DNA of 64,000 nt from Octadecabacter ascidiaceicola (GCF_900185015.1 NZ_FXYD01000001.1:992001-1056000); one strand, 5' to 3'. Numbered from the stretch's first letter, positions 8,097 through 18,523 are shown. Translations and numbers: made by a program. Notes: generated from the letters alone by a model not told the origin.

Positions 8097-8813
8097 TTAA
8101 CCAGCTTGGTCAGGGTCGCTGGCCGCGCGACAAGGCGTGGTTAGGGCCCGCAACGCCTGGCGCTGATGTCCATCCGCATCGAAGTTATCTGGCGCGAGCC
8201 ACGTCTGAAACGCAGCCTTCAATGCGGGCCATTCTCCGTCCGTCATCGCCAACCATGCGGTGTCGCGATTGCGCCCCTTAACAATCAAATGCTGCCGGAA
8301 AATCCCTTCCCAAGAAAACCCCAACCGCTGAGCGGCACGACGGGACGGCGCATTCAGCGCATTGCATTTCCACTCATACCGCCGATAGCCAAGATCAAAG
8401 GCATTCTGCATCATCAAAAACATCGCTTCCGTCGCGGCCGGTGTGCGCTGCAAGGCAGGTGAAAAGTTGATGTTGCCGACTTCAATCGTACCCATGCTAG
8501 GCACAATATTGAGGTAAAACGCATACCCCACAGGCGATCCATCCGGCAAACACACGGCGTAACCGCTCCAGTCGGCACGCCCAATCGACACACGCAAACC
8601 TGCAAAAAACTCTGCTTCATCTTTCGGAACTTCCTCATAAAGGTAGTCCCACAAATGGTCCTCGCCCACCATCCGCGCCCAAAGCGCGGGCCCGTGCGTT
8701 TCAAGGTCAATCTTTTCCATGCGGACATAACGGCCGATCAGCGTCTCATCCGTCGGAAACTCAGCTTCCGCAAAAGCCACCTTATGGCCAATTGGCCGTT
8801 CAATTTTGTTCAC
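8097..8813 (-). CDS. GNAT-family N-acetyltransferase (RimJ/RimL-like)
   Basis: Start set at GTG 8813 (238 aa) because GGGGG lies 7 nt upstream; an in-frame ATG at 8870 is an alternative that would add 19 residues. The product has the RimJ/RimL-like layout: L-I-G-R-Y-V-R-M-E-K, then P-V-G-Y-A-F-Y, then I-E-V-G-N-I-N-F-S-P in place of the usual acetyl-CoA strand, and N-A-L-N-A-P-S-R-R-A-A-Q-R-L-G-F with the Asn/Ser pattern typical of this clade. Family members acetylate protein N-termini or small amines; the substrate here is unknown. Converges with the response regulator gene 6 nt away. Confidence 0.87.
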   Translation of the reverse strand: MNKIERPIGHKVAFAEAEFPTDETLIGRYVRMEKIDLETHGPALWARMVGEDHLWDYLYEEVPKDEAEFFAGLRVSIGRADWSGYAVCLPDGSPVGYAFYLNIVPSMGTIEVGNINFSPALQRTPAATEAMFLMMQNAFDLGYRRYEWKCNALNAPSRRAAQRLGFSWEGIFRQHLIVKGRNRDTAWLAMTDGEWPALKAAFQTWLAPDNFDADGHQRQALRALTTPCRAASDPDQAG

Positions 8814-8925
8814 TACAATTCCCCCAAATGCCCCCACGCCCGCCGCAGGTCGGGCAGAAAGTTGCCCCATTTCCCAATCATACAGTCCCCAGTACGAGTT
8901 GGGGCAGCAAGAGGAAATCGAGTAA

Positions 8926-9114
8926 ATGGAACGTTTTGTTAAGAAGTTTTGGACTGAAGAAGACGGTAACACAACAATCGACTGGATGGTTTTGACCGCC
9001 GGCCTCGTTTTGTTGGGCGCCGCTGTTATGGCAACTGTTGGTCAGCCGGTACAATCACTTGCTGAAGACACGTCTGCGGTTGTCGAAGAAATCGGCCCAA
9101 ACACGGGCGTATAA
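8926..9114 (+). CDS. Flp-type pilin-like micro-protein
   Basis: 62 residues: basic N-terminus (V-K-K-F), E-D-G-N-T-T-I-D-W motif, then one hydrophobic helix (M-V-L-T-A-G-L-V-L-L-G-A-A-V-M) and an acidic tail. This is the layout of alphaproteobacterial Flp/TadE-associated small proteins, where cleavage would occur before a hydrophobic pilin-like helix, although the canonical G-x-x-x-x-E-Y processing site is altered to D-W. AAGAGGAAATCGAGTAA lies upstream as a ribosome binding site. No tad assembly genes are in the window, so it stands alone here. Confidence 0.75.
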   Translation: MERFVKKFWTEEDGNTTIDWMVLTAGLVLLGAAVMATVGQPVQSLAEDTSAVVEEIGPNTGV

Positions 9115-9119
9115 CTGCC

Positions 9120-10328
9120 CTAACGCACCAACCCAGGGTTCGGGCCTAACTCGAGACCTGGAAAAATGGCCTGCTCTAGCACCGCTTGATCAAGGCCGAT
9201 TAACCCCCGCATAACCCATGCAACATGTGCACGCACATCACGCGTTGGCAGCAAATCGCGACCTGCATAAAGGTCGCCGTCGCCCAATCCGGGCCAATCC
9301 CCGATCACCTGCCCACCGCGAAGCGCACCACCCGCAAACAGCATCGCACCGCCTGTGCCGTGGTCCGTGCCGCCACTGCCATTCTCGCGCGCCGTGCGCC
9401 CGAACTCGGTTAAACACAGCACCGCAGTCTTATCCCAAGCGGGCCCAAGTCCCGCCTTCAGCGTCAAAATCGTATCCGTCAGCGCCCGTGCCACGTTCCT
9501 CATACCATTACTTTGTCGTGCATGGGTGTCCCATCCGTTGATAGAAAACGACGCGATCCGCGTATCTGCCCGCAAACGGGACGCTGCGAATTCCGCAATT
9601 TTCACATGCTCGCCACCTCGTGAAACCGTCTCCATCATCGGGCTTTGCGCCATCATCACTTCGGTTTCTTCCGCCAGATCCGCCTCCAGCGAAATCTGTT
9701 CGGCAATGGCGATGGCTTCGTCTGAGGCATCCCGAAACAGCGGATCATCATGATGCACAACATTCAGCAATGCCCGTGCATTGGGTGAAATCGTCAGCCG
9801 CGCATCTGGTGACCATCGTGACGCAGGCGCATCCCCTGACAGGACCAACATCTGCTCGCGCCCAATCGCAAACGCCACCTCAGGTTCTAACCCCGGCACC
9901 ACCTGCAACATGCGGTTCAACCACCCATCACGCAGACCTCCGCTAGTCAGGTTAGGCAACCCCGCCTCCAAAATATCTTGCCCGTCAAAATGACTACGCT
10001 TGTCGCGATAGGGCGTGGACACCGCATGCACTGCCCCAAACTCACCCGTATTCCAAAGCGGACGCAGCGGTTCAAATGACGGATGCAACGCATAATACCC
10101 GTCCAAGTCAGCGGCATTTCCATTAAACAACGTCGGCCTTAACCCCGCCAACGCAGGGTCGCCGTAAGGCTGGATCACATCCAGCCCATCCATCGCGCCG
10201 CGCAGAATAATCACAACCAAGCGCGCGTCCCACGGGGCTGCTGCCATCGCGACAGGCGTCACAAACGGCGACGCCGCAGCAGAACACCCAAGTGCCGTGC
10301 CACCAATCAGGAACTTTCTACGATCCAT
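9120..10328 (-). CDS. DUF1501 protein with Tat signal
   Basis: 402 residues beginning with a twin-arginine leader (M-D-R-R-K-F-L-I-G-G) and an A-M-A-A-A cleavage region near residue 31, so it is exported folded. DUF1501 proteins have a sulfatase/alkaline-phosphatase-like fold; the L-R-G-A-M-D-G-L-D segment, the D-K-R-S-H-F-D-G-Q segment and T-E-F-G-R-T-A-R-E-N-G-S-G-G-T-D-H-G are all present. It is 3 nt downstream of the DUF1800 gene on the same strand, and the pair is conserved across many bacteria. Function unproved. Confidence 0.9.
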   Translation of the reverse strand: MDRRKFLIGGTALGCSAAASPFVTPVAMAAAPWDARLVVIILRGAMDGLDVIQPYGDPALAGLRPTLFNGNAADLDGYYALHPSFEPLRPLWNTGEFGAVHAVSTPYRDKRSHFDGQDILEAGLPNLTSGGLRDGWLNRMLQVVPGLEPEVAFAIGREQMLVLSGDAPASRWSPDARLTISPNARALLNVVHHDDPLFRDASDEAIAIAEQISLEADLAEETEVMMAQSPMMETVSRGGEHVKIAEFAASRLRADTRIASFSINGWDTHARQSNGMRNVARALTDTILTLKAGLGPAWDKTAVLCLTEFGRTARENGSGGTDHGTGGAMLFAGGALRGGQVIGDWPGLGDGDLYAGRDLLPTRDVRAHVAWVMRGLIGLDQAVLEQAIFPGLELGPNPGLVR

Positions 10329-10331
10329 CGC

Positions 10332-11714
10332 CTATCTCCTCTGAAACGCGGCGGACGCCAGCACAAGACCAACCCCGTCGCTCACAGTTTCAGCCGCATT
10401 CGCGGCAAACAAAACCGCCTCAGGCGGTTTCGGGCCAAGCGCCGTAAACACAAAATCACGCGGATCGGGAAGCCGGTCCAATAACGTCCTCGGCATCTGC
10501 ATCGACCACGTGATCCGCCCCGCCATCCCCTGCGGAGTGATCCAGTTTTCCTCTTCCTCAGGCCAACCATCCGGCCCAACAGGGCGCTGCCATGTTTGCC
10601 CCATTACTGTCATTGGACGCTGTATGGACCGGCGGATCACGCCCTTCTCAGCGTTCATAATTTCATCGCGCGACACGCCCAACGCACGTATAGATGATGC
10701 AATAAAATCAAATGGTTGCTTTACCTTCAACGCATCAGGCGCCCATGCGGTCTCATGCTCTAGCATCACCCCATACATCCCCATCAAAGCGCCGTTATCT
10801 TCTAAATACCGCGCAGCCATAGCATCGACCAAACCCCCATCAGGGGTCGGAGTGATGAAATGCACCACCAGCTTACGCGCAAGGTGTCGCGCCGTATCAG
10901 GGTGGATCGCGATTCCGCGCAATCCTGCGTTCACTTCCTCGATCGAGGCAACCTCCCCGCCCCCATACTCAACACCTAAAACCCGCTCTGCACCGGGTTC
11001 AGCCCGCGCGGGTCTGAAAACACCACCCTCTTGGACATTCGCATAAACCCCTGTCAGCAGTTCAGCCAATTCTCGAACGTCAGTTTGTTGATAGGCGCTG
11101 CCAACACCCAACGTGTGCAGCTCCAACAGCTCCCGCGCTAGATTTTCGTTTAGACCTTTCACGTTATTGCGTGCTGCGCGCGAATTTGGCCCCATCGACT
11201 GATGCTGATCCAAAGACCAGATCATCATCGGACTGCTCACCACCGCTATCAACATCTCAGCAAAGTCGCCCATGACAAACGGGCGAATGGCCTCTTCGAT
11301 ATATGGCGACACCAAGTGCCTGTTGATGCCCTTGGTCGAACGCGCCGTAAAATGATCGGCCCAGAACCGCACAAGACGTTCGCGAAAACCGTCTTCGGTA
11401 TGGGCCGCGCGGTTCAAATCGGCTTTGACGAATGACAACATCGCTTCGCCGCCATCTTGACCGACCTGCCGACGCTGTTCATCTGCCGCCGCCTCGTCGT
11501 CAGTTCCGCGGGCAGCGTTTAACGCCCGTGTCGCGTCAAGATAATCCAACGGCGACGGGTAGACATCTTTGTATGTCGGGATCGGAAATTCCGCCGCGAT
11601 CGTATCTGGCCCAGCCAAACGCGCCAACATATCTGCAACGGACACGGGCGGTGCAATCGTCGGGGACAGCCCCATACCAAAACGGATCGCTGCAATGGTC
11701 GGGTCAAACGGCAC
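10332..11714 (-). CDS. DUF1800 protein
   Basis: 460 residues, nearly all helical. It carries the DUF1800 markers R-F-G-M-G-L-S near the N-terminus, F-W-A-D-H-F-T (about 112-118), N-E-N-L-A-R-E-L-L-E-L-H-T-L-G-V-G (191-207) and a late R-P-V-G-P-D-G-W-P motif. No convincing signal peptide is seen at this start, unlike its partner. Upstream gene of the DUF1501 gene, 3 nt apart. AGGAGG at 11722-11727, read on the minus strand, precedes the ATG. Role unknown. Confidence 0.88.
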   Translation of the reverse strand: MPFDPTIAAIRFGMGLSPTIAPPVSVADMLARLAGPDTIAAEFPIPTYKDVYPSPLDYLDATRALNAARGTDDEAAADEQRRQVGQDGGEAMLSFVKADLNRAAHTEDGFRERLVRFWADHFTARSTKGINRHLVSPYIEEAIRPFVMGDFAEMLIAVVSSPMMIWSLDQHQSMGPNSRAARNNVKGLNENLARELLELHTLGVGSAYQQTDVRELAELLTGVYANVQEGGVFRPARAEPGAERVLGVEYGGGEVASIEEVNAGLRGIAIHPDTARHLARKLVVHFITPTPDGGLVDAMAARYLEDNGALMGMYGVMLEHETAWAPDALKVKQPFDFIASSIRALGVSRDEIMNAEKGVIRRSIQRPMTVMGQTWQRPVGPDGWPEEEENWITPQGMAGRITWSMQMPRTLLDRLPDPRDFVFTALGPKPPEAVLFAANAAETVSDGVGLVLASAAFQRR

Positions 11715-11789
11715 GAACGGGTCCTCCTACGGGATCAATTTGTGCAGTTTATACGCGCAATCAACCCATGTCCCGTGTTCAAAACGAAA

Positions 11790-11814
11790 ATGGGCGGGGA
11801 ATTACCCCGCCCAT
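11790..11814 (-). terminator. Rho-independent terminator of aspS
   Basis: A perfect 10-bp GC-rich stem (11790-11799 with 11805-11814, ATGGGCGGGG) with a 5-nt loop, followed on the minus strand by TTTTCGTTTT. It lies 21 nt past the aspS stop and before the DUF1800 start. Confidence 0.88.
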
Positions 11815-11834
11815 CGTTCAATATTTCAGGCCGA

Positions 11835-13688
11835 TTAGCTTTCTTGCGGCACGACCCGCAGGCTCAACTCGCGCATTTGTTCGTTCATCGGCAGGCTTGG
11901 CGCGCCCATCATAACGTCTTCGGCGCGTTGATTCATCGGGAACATTATGACATCGCGCAGGTTGTCGGCATCTGCGAGCAACATGACGATCCGGTCAACA
12001 CCAGCCGCACAACCACCGTGGGGCGGAGCACCGTATTGGAACGCATTAACCATGCCGCCAAAACGCTTTTCAACTTCGTCTTTGCCGTAACCCGCAATTT
12101 CAAACGCCTTGAACATGATTTCAGGGCGGTGGTTCCGGATCGCACCAGACACCAGCTCATAGCCGTTGCAGGCAAGGTCATACTGATAACCAAGCACATC
12201 TTCAGGGTCGCCATCCAGCGCCGCCATCCCGCCTTGCGGCATGGAAAACGGGTTGTGTTCAAAGTCGATCTTGCCGGTTTCTTCGTCACGCTCGTAAATC
12301 GGGAAGTCCACGATCCAAGCGAAGGCAAAACGGTTCAGGTCCGTCAGGCCAAGCTCATCGCCGATTACGGCGCGGGCTTTACCAGCAACGGTTTCAAACG
12401 CTTTCGGCTTACCACCAAGGAAGAACGCCGCATCGCCAACACCAAGGCCAAGCTGCTGACGGATCGCTTCCGTGCGCTCAGGGCCGATGTTCTTGGCCAA
12501 TGGGCCAGCGGCCTCTTCGCCCAGAACGATCTCGCCGGATTTGATCAGCGCATTCACTTCTTTAACGGTGATCCCACGCTCTTGCGCGATGGAATCCGCC
12601 GATTGTTTGCGCCAGAAGATATAGCCCATGCCGGGCAGCCCCTCTTTTTGCGCGAACGCATTCATGCGGTCACAGAATTTGCGGCCACCACCGGTAGGTG
12701 CCGGAATAGCGCGGACTTCGGTGCCTTCGTTTTCCAACAACTTCGCGAAAATCGCGAAACCGGACCCTTTAAAGTGCTCGGAGACAACCTGCATCTTGAT
12801 CGGGTTGCGCAAGTCAGGCTTATCGGTGCCGTACCAAAGCGCCGCATCACGGTAGCTAATCTGCTCCCACGTCTGATCAACCTTACGGCCCTTGCCGAAT
12901 TCCTCAAAGATGCCCGTGATCACCGGCTGGATCGTGTCGAACACGTCTTGCTGCTCAACAAAGCTCATCTCAAGGTCAAGCTGGTAGAAATCAGTTGGCG
13001 AACGATCCGCACGCGGGTCTTCATCACGGAAACACGGCGCGATTTGGAAATATTTGTCGTAGCCCGACACCATGATCAGCTGCTTGAACTGCTGTGGCGC
13101 CTGCGGTAGCGCATAGAACTTACCCGGGTGCAAACGCGACGGCACAAGGAAGTCACGCGCGCCCTCAGGGGAGGATGCTGTGATAATCGGCGTTTGATAC
13201 TCGCGGAAACCCTTGTCCCACATCCGCTTGCGCATAGATGACACAACGTCAGAGCGCAGCTTCATGTTTTCCTGCATCTTCTCGCGGCGCAGGTCGAGGT
13301 AACGGTACTTCAGGCGCGTGTCTTCAGGGTATTCTTGATCGCCAAACACCATCAAAGGCAGCTCGTTTGCCGCACCCAGAACTTCGATGTCACGAATGAA
13401 CACTTCGATTTCGCCGGTCGGCAGCTTTTCGTTCACAAGGCTTTCGTCGCGCGCCATGACGTTGCCATCAATGCGGATACACCACTCGGAACGTACCTTT
13501 TCGATCTCTTTGAATACAGGGCTGTCAGGGTCCGCCATCACCTGCGTAATGCCGAAATGGTCACGCAAATCGATGAACAACAACCCGCCGTGGTCGCGAA
13601 TACGATGTACCCAACCGGACAAACGGACGGTTTCACCCACGTTATCCTTGTTCAATTCGGCGCAAGTGTGGCTGCGATAGGCGTGCAT
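11835..13688 (-). CDS. aspS: Aspartyl-tRNA synthetase, probably non-discriminating
   Basis: 617 residues of a bacterial-type AspRS: N-terminal OB-fold anticodon domain (1-110), class II catalytic core with motif 2 [10 protein letters not shown] (219-228), the inserted GAD domain (about 300-420) and motif 3 G-V-D-R-I. It charges tRNA with aspartate. The anticodon domain reads R-I-R-D-H-G-G; His at this spot, where discriminating enzymes have Leu, was linked to tRNA-Asn mischarging in Pseudomonas. I infer a non-discriminating enzyme that feeds GatCAB, which suits an alphaproteobacterium. Followed by a strong terminator. Confidence 0.95.
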   Translation of the reverse strand: MHAYRSHTCAELNKDNVGETVRLSGWVHRIRDHGGLLFIDLRDHFGITQVMADPDSPVFKEIEKVRSEWCIRIDGNVMARDESLVNEKLPTGEIEVFIRDIEVLGAANELPLMVFGDQEYPEDTRLKYRYLDLRREKMQENMKLRSDVVSSMRKRMWDKGFREYQTPIITASSPEGARDFLVPSRLHPGKFYALPQAPQQFKQLIMVSGYDKYFQIAPCFRDEDPRADRSPTDFYQLDLEMSFVEQQDVFDTIQPVITGIFEEFGKGRKVDQTWEQISYRDAALWYGTDKPDLRNPIKMQVVSEHFKGSGFAIFAKLLENEGTEVRAIPAPTGGGRKFCDRMNAFAQKEGLPGMGYIFWRKQSADSIAQERGITVKEVNALIKSGEIVLGEEAAGPLAKNIGPERTEAIRQQLGLGVGDAAFFLGGKPKAFETVAGKARAVIGDELGLTDLNRFAFAWIVDFPIYERDEETGKIDFEHNPFSMPQGGMAALDGDPEDVLGYQYDLACNGYELVSGAIRNHRPEIMFKAFEIAGYGKDEVEKRFGGMVNAFQYGAPPHGGCAAGVDRIVMLLADADNLRDVIMFPMNQRAEDVMMGAPSLPMNEQMRELSLRVVPQES

Positions 13689-13799
13689 AATATCGGTCCT
13701 TAACGGGTCAAACGGTCGGCCCGATACACCCCTTTGAACGCGCTAAGTCAAGGGCAGCGCCCCGTCTTTTAAGGGGCACCGCCTGTTTGTTGCGTCAGA

Positions 13800-14180
13800 T
13801 CACCCCAGAACGGCGCGAACGATCGTGATTATGACCGCCCCGACCAGCCAGTAGCCGATGTGGATCAGCCCGACGTTCACCGATTTGCCCGCAAACAAAC
13901 CGCCCGCCGTGTTCAGCGCGCCGTAAGCCAAAATCGCAAGGATCGACACCGACAAGCCGACACCGCCAACAAAGATCGCCGCCAGAAACAGCCCCAAAGT
14001 ATTCATTCCCATCGCCAAAGCCATGTTATCGGTCGGGCTATCCGCCGCGACACCGGCCCCTTCGGCCCAGATTTGCCCCGTCGGCCACTTCGGATTGTAC
14101 CAAACGAACCCCAGCCCCATGCACAAAACCAGACTGACGATCACCGCCAGCCAGCTCGTATTTGATAAAATCATTCCCAT
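13800..14180 (-). CDS. DUF1761 membrane protein
   Basis: 126 residues with four hydrophobic helices. The G-F-V-W-Y-N-P motif after helix one (about 24-30) and the L-I-H-I-G-Y-W motif before the last helix are the DUF1761 markers. Monocistronic by spacing. An imperfect GC hairpin lies downstream around 13757-13780 without a clear T-run. Function unknown. Confidence 0.85.
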   Translation of the reverse strand: MGMILSNTSWLAVIVSLVLCMGLGFVWYNPKWPTGQIWAEGAGVAADSPTDNMALAMGMNTLGLFLAAIFVGGVGLSVSILAILAYGALNTAGGLFAGKSVNVGLIHIGYWLVGAVIITIVRAVLG

Positions 14181-14298
14181 GATCGCCCCCTATTTTTCAT
14201 CTCTGATGGGGTCACATTAACCCATTTTTCAATTGATCCAAAAGATTAACGGCCGCCGTGCAAAATGCAGTCATTTTTCAGGTCAAATCCGCTTGCAC

Positions 14299-14325
14299 CC
14301 TGCGTCCAGACTCCCTAAACGCAGG
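14299..14325 (+). promoter_or_regulatory. Inverted repeat in the carB leader
   Basis: CCTGCGT (14299-14305) and ACGCAGG (14319-14325) form a 7-bp dyad with a 13-nt centre, ending 26 nt before the carB ATG. It could be an operator or a small leader hairpin. No pyrimidine attenuator with a leader peptide was recognised. Confidence 0.35.
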
Positions 14326-14351
14326 ACAATTTGCAAATTATGGGGGCTGCC

Positions 14352-17300
14352 ATGCCAAAGAGAACCGATATCCAGTCGATTATGATTATTGGCGCGGGTC
14401 CTATTGTTATCGGTCAGGCCTGCGAATTCGACTACTCTGGCGCCCAAGCCTGTAAAGCCCTTCGCGAAGAAGGCTACCGCGTGGTTCTGGTGAATTCCAA
14501 CCCCGCAACGATCATGACAGACCCCGGCCTTGCGGATGCGACCTATATCGAACCCATCACACCCGCTGTTGTCGCCAAGATCATCCTCAAAGAACGCCCA
14601 GATGCGCTGCTGCCAACCATGGGCGGGCAGACAGGCCTAAACACGGCGCTGGCCGCCGATGAGATGACGATCTCCCAGCTGTTTGAAGGTGCTGAACTGG
14701 ACGCCGTGCTGGAAGAATTCGGCGCAGACGCTGCGGATAAATCCATCCTCGAAGTTGCTGGCGTTGAAATGATCGGCGCGAAACGCGAAGCCATTGAGAT
14801 GGCCGAAGACCGCCAGCTGTTCCGCGAAGCAATGGATCGCCTTGGCATCGAAAACCCGAAGGCGACGATTGTTACCGCGCCAACCAAAGACAAAACCGCG
14901 CCGCGCATCACCGACAAATTCGACATTCCCGCTGGTATCGCCATCGCGATGGAAGCCTTGGAGGAAATCGGTCTGCCTGCCATCATTCGCCCAGCCTTTA
15001 CAATGGGCGGAACGGGTGGCGGCGTGGCGTATAATCGCGAGGAATACGAACACTTCTGCCGCACGGGCATGGAAGCCTCCCCCGTTGCACAAATTCTGGT
15101 CGACCAATCCCTGCTTGGTTGGAAAGAGTACGAAATGGAAGTTGTGCGCGACACCGCAGATAACGCCATTATTGTGTGCTCAATTGAGAATGTGGACCCG
15201 ATGGGCGTTCACACAGGCGACTCCATCACTGTCGCCCCTGCCCTCACATTGACCGACAAAGAATACCAACTGATGCGCACGCATTCGATCAACGTGTTGC
15301 GTGAAATCGGCGTCGAAACCGGCGGGTCCAACGTACAATGGGCCGTGAACCCTGCGGACGGCCGCATGGTCGTTATTGAGATGAACCCACGCGTGTCCCG
15401 TTCTTCCGCGCTGGCGTCCAAGGCCACAGGTTTCCCGATCGCAAAGATCGCCGCGAAACTCGCCGTGGGCTTCACGCTCGATGAACTCGACAACGACATC
15501 ACAGGCGTCACACCTGCGTCGTTCGAGCCATCCATCGATTACGTCGTCACGAAGATTCCGCGCTTTGCGTTTGAAAAATTCCCGGGCTCCGAACCATACC
15601 TCACAACGGCGATGAAATCCGTGGGCGAAGCAATGGCCATCGGCCGTACCTTCCACGAATCCATGCAAAAGGCGCTCGCGTCTATGGAAACGGGCCTGAC
15701 TGGGTTCGACGATATCGAAATCGAGGACGCACCAGACAAAGCCGCCATCACCAAGGCCCTCGCCCAGCAAACACCGGACCGTATCCGCGTCATCGCGCAG
15801 GCCATGCGCCACGGGCTGTCAGACGGCGAAATTCAGAACGTCACCGCATTCGATCCGTGGTTCCTCGAACGTATCCGCGAAATCATCGACGCGGAAACTG
15901 TCGTCAAAAAAGACGGGCTTCCAACGACCGAAGACGGCCTTCGCCAGCTCAAAATGCTCGGCTTCTCGGACGCACGCCTCGCCACTCTGACAGGCCGCGA
16001 CGAAGACAACGTGCGCCGTGCGCGTCAAAACCTTGGTGTCAAAGCTGTGTTCAAACGTATCGACACCTGCGCCGCCGAGTTTGAGGCGCAAACACCCTAT
16101 ATGTATTCCACTTACGAAGCCCCCATGATGGGCGAAGTTGAATGCGAAGCCCGCCCATCTGACCGCAAAAAAGTCGTGATCCTTGGCGGTGGCCCAAACC
16201 GCATCGGCCAAGGTATCGAGTTTGATTATTGCTGTTGTCACGCGTGTTACGCCCTCACCGATCAGGGCTATGAAACCATCATGATCAACTGCAACCCCGA
16301 AACCGTGTCCACCGACTACGACACTTCGGATCGCTTGTATTTCGAACCGCTGACGTTTGAATCTGTCATGGAAGTCCTACGGGTTGAGCAGGAAAACGGC
16401 ACCCTGCACGGCGTCATCGTCCAGTTCGGTGGCCAGACGCCACTGAAGATCGCGCAGGCTCTCGCTGACGAAGGCATCCCGATCCTCGGCACTTCGCCCG
16501 ACAGTATTGATTGGGCCGAAGACCGTGAGCGTTTCCAAGCCCTCGTCAACGATCTCGGCCTGTTGCAGCCCAAGAACGGCATCGCGTCTACAGATACACA
16601 AGCTCTTGAAATTGCTGGAAACATTGGCTTCCCGCTGGTCATCCGCCCATCCTATGTTCTGGGTGGTCGCGCCATGGAAATCGTGCGCGACATGTCCCAG
16701 CTTGAACGCTACATCTCAACCGCCGTGGTGGTTTCCGGTGACAGCCCCGTCCTGCTCGACAGCTACCTCGCTGGCGCAGTCGAAGTAGACGTCGACTGCC
16801 TATCGGACGGCAAAGAAACCCATGTTGCGGGCATCATGCAGCACATCGAAGAAGCCGGCGTTCACTCCGGCGATAGCGCCTGTTCCCTGCCGCCACACAC
16901 TCTGTCCGACGAAATCGTCGCGGAAATCAAGCGCCAAACCAACGCGCTGGCCTTGGCCCTCAAGGTCGTCGGCCTGATGAACATCCAGTTCGCCGTCAAA
17001 GCCAATAATCAAGGCATCGAAGAAGTCTTCTTGATCGAAGTGAACCCACGCGCCTCCCGCACGGTTCCTTTTGTGGCCAAGGCCACCGACTCCGCCATCG
17101 CTTCCATCGCCGCCCGCCTTATGGCTGGTGAGCCGCTGAGCAACTTCCCGATGCGCGCGCCCTACGCCGCCGCTGCGGACCCGATGGACGTCATGCCGCT
17201 GGGCGACGCCTTCACCTTGGCCGACCCCAAAACCCCGTGGTTCTCCGTGAAAGAGGCCGTTCTGCCGTTCAACCGCTTCCCCGGCGTCGACACGATCTTG

Positions 17301-17792
17301 GGGCCTGAAATGCGCTCCACCGGCGAAGTCATGGGCTGGGCGCGCAGCTTTGATCGGGCCTTCCTCAAGGCGCAGATGGGCGCGGGCGTTGACCTGCCGA
17401 CCAAGGGCACCGTGTTCTTCTCAATCAAAGACACCGACAAAACCCCGCAACTGCTTGAGACCGCGCAAATCGTTACCGACCTCGGCATGACCATCTGCGC
17501 CACCCGCGGCACCGCCGCTTGGCTGGCCGAGCAAGGTATCAAAGCGGACGTGGTGAACAAAGTCTACGAGGGCGGACGCACCGTCGCTGACCTGCTGAAA
17601 GACGGCGAAATCGCACTTGTGTTCAACAGCACCGAAGGCACCGCCGCCGTGGAAGACAGCCGCTCCATCCGCGCCGTCGCCCTAAACGACCGCATCCCCT
17701 ACTACACAACCCTCAGCGGCTCACACGCCGCAGCTTTGGCGATGAAAGCCAAGGTTGATGGGGATGTTAAGGTTCGGGCCTTGCAGGGGTGA
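14352..17792 (+). CDS. carB: Carbamoyl-phosphate synthase large subunit
   Basis: 1146 residues from ATG 14352 ([10 protein letters not shown]); the open frame runs 7 codons further upstream. It makes carbamoyl phosphate from bicarbonate, ammonia (from CarA) and two ATP, feeding pyrimidine and arginine synthesis. The two homologous ATP-grasp halves are plain: [15 protein letters not shown] near residue 15 and [15 protein letters not shown] near 613, with an allosteric MGS domain at the C-terminus (about 1000-1146). It is about 70 residues longer than the E. coli enzyme; one insertion (about 170-190, [10 protein letters not shown]) lies in the first ATP-grasp domain. carA is not in the window. 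Confidence 0.97.
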   Translation: MPKRTDIQSIMIIGAGPIVIGQACEFDYSGAQACKALREEGYRVVLVNSNPATIMTDPGLADATYIEPITPAVVAKIILKERPDALLPTMGGQTGLNTALAADEMTISQLFEGAELDAVLEEFGADAADKSILEVAGVEMIGAKREAIEMAEDRQLFREAMDRLGIENPKATIVTAPTKDKTAPRITDKFDIPAGIAIAMEALEEIGLPAIIRPAFTMGGTGGGVAYNREEYEHFCRTGMEASPVAQILVDQSLLGWKEYEMEVVRDTADNAIIVCSIENVDPMGVHTGDSITVAPALTLTDKEYQLMRTHSINVLREIGVETGGSNVQWAVNPADGRMVVIEMNPRVSRSSALASKATGFPIAKIAAKLAVGFTLDELDNDITGVTPASFEPSIDYVVTKIPRFAFEKFPGSEPYLTTAMKSVGEAMAIGRTFHESMQKALASMETGLTGFDDIEIEDAPDKAAITKALAQQTPDRIRVIAQAMRHGLSDGEIQNVTAFDPWFLERIREIIDAETVVKKDGLPTTEDGLRQLKMLGFSDARLATLTGRDEDNVRRARQNLGVKAVFKRIDTCAAEFEAQTPYMYSTYEAPMMGEVECEARPSDRKKVVILGGGPNRIGQGIEFDYCCCHACYALTDQGYETIMINCNPETVSTDYDTSDRLYFEPLTFESVMEVLRVEQENGTLHGVIVQFGGQTPLKIAQALADEGIPILGTSPDSIDWAEDRERFQALVNDLGLLQPKNGIASTDTQALEIAGNIGFPLVIRPSYVLGGRAMEIVRDMSQLERYISTAVVVSGDSPVLLDSYLAGAVEVDVDCLSDGKETHVAGIMQHIEEAGVHSGDSACSLPPHTLSDEIVAEIKRQTNALALALKVVGLMNIQFAVKANNQGIEEVFLIEVNPRASRTVPFVAKATDSAIASIAARLMAGEPLSNFPMRAPYAAAADPMDVMPLGDAFTLADPKTPWFSVKEAVLPFNRFPGVDTILGPEMRSTGEVMGWARSFDRAFLKAQMGAGVDLPTKGTVFFSIKDTDKTPQLLETAQIVTDLGMTICATRGTAAWLAEQGIKADVVNKVYEGGRTVADLLKDGEIALVFNSTEGTAAVEDSRSIRAVALNDRIPYYTTLSGSHAAALAMKAKVDGDVKVRALQG

Positions 17793-17797
17793 CTGGC

Positions 17798-17824
17798 TCC
17801 GAGCGCCACAGAGTGGCGCTCGGA
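17798..17824 (+). terminator. Hairpin terminator between carB and the RHH gene
   Basis: Perfect 11-bp stem TCCGAGCGCCA/TGGCGCTCGGA (17798-17808, 17814-17824) with a 5-nt loop, 5 nt after the carB stop and 5 nt before the convergent gene's stop. Only ATGTTT follows, so termination efficiency is uncertain. It can fold on either strand. Confidence 0.65.
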
Positions 17825-17829
17825 ATGTT

Positions 17830-18141
17830 TCAAAGTACGGTTGCAATTGGCAAACACTCTTCGCTGCCATCAGTTCTCCGAACAACAACTGAAGACCCAT
17901 CAAGAACCTCTGCCAAAAGGCCTTCATATATCCGCAATGAACGGCGAATAACTTCAGCATACGAAGCTGCTTCGGTAACATCCTTTATTGAGGTCAACCG
18001 CGCCATAGATTGGCTCGGAAGGATCAATTGAAGCCTGGCAGGTGCCGAGTCTGCTTCAATCGCTACAGATGGAAGCTCCTTAACATTGTCAACTGCAACC
18101 TTAGTTGCATGCTTACCCGCATCATCTTTTTTTGCCAACAT
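17830..18141 (-). CDS. Putative ribbon-helix-helix DNA-binding protein
   Basis: 103 residues. A charged N-terminal 35 residues precedes R-L-Q-L-I-L-P (beta strand), then S-M-A-R-L-T-S-I-K-D-V-T-E-A (helix) and S-Y-A-E-V-I-R-R-S-L-R-I-Y-E-G-L-L (helix). That strand-helix-helix arrangement, with the S-x-A-E-V-I-R-R-x-L pattern, is the MetJ/Arc ribbon-helix-helix fold of CopG-type regulators. The C-terminal V-V-V-R-R-T-D-G strand is similar to that of some antitoxin-like proteins. Its ATG directly follows the TAA of the upstream small gene. No toxin partner is recognised. Confidence 0.6.
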   Translation of the reverse strand: MLAKKDDAGKHATKVAVDNVKELPSVAIEADSAPARLQLILPSQSMARLTSIKDVTEAASYAEVIRRSLRIYEGLLAEVLDGSSVVVRRTDGSEECLPIATVL

Positions 18142-18462
18142 TTAGGCACATCCTTCCAGCACCGCAGCATCTGAAATCGTTGATACCGCTGGTGACAGCA
18201 TTCCATTTACCCGCTTTCTCACAGTTCGGCCAAATGATCTCAAGCTGGAATTACTTGATCGCGTCCAGTGAGACGCCAACCGAGTGGGTAACGTCAAAAG
18301 AAAGGCGACCGAGGCAACCCCTCTTAAGATTAATCCGCGAAACGCAGTTACCCCGGCGGAAATGCACTCGATTGCAAATGATAGAGCATCACTCAAACAG
18401 ACGGTTACGCGGCCCGCCAATGCAGCTACTAGCTGAGTTTTCGTCATAGGTTTACAAGACAT
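18142..18462 (-). CDS. Hypothetical small protein (106 aa)
   Basis: Start ATG 18462 is chosen because GGGAGA lies 6 nt upstream; the open frame extends to 18552 but without a site. The TAA is immediately followed by the ATG of the RHH gene, which suggests translational coupling and argues that the frame is real. The product is basic, Ser/Arg rich in its second half, with one moderately hydrophobic stretch (about 25-60). Its first residues, M-T-K-T-Q-L-V-A-A-L-A, resemble the start of HU-like proteins, but nothing after that does, so the resemblance is not used. Confidence 0.4.
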   Translation of the reverse strand: MSCKPMTKTQLVAALAGRVTVCLSDALSFAIECISAGVTAFRGLILRGVASVAFLLTLPTRLASHWTRSSNSSLRSFGRTVRKRVNGMLSPAVSTISDAAVLEGCA

Positions 18463-18523
18463 TAACAGTCTCCCATTTCTAAAAAGAGTATTATCCACAC
18501 ATGTCACCTCAACGCCTGCAGGC

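Noticed and set aside
11742-13109. 455-aa open frame on the plus strand opposite aspS
   Set aside because: It is entirely antisense to a well-conserved synthetase, lacks a ribosome binding site and matches no protein pattern; a high-GC codon-bias shadow.
18142-18462. Frameshifted HU-like gene
   Set aside because: Only the first eleven residues resemble HU; checking one shifted frame downstream did not recover the rest of an HU fold.
18491-18499. Perfect DnaA box TTATCCACA as part of an origin
   Set aside because: A single 9-mer is expected by chance in a window this size; no cluster, no dnaA, no parAB nearby.
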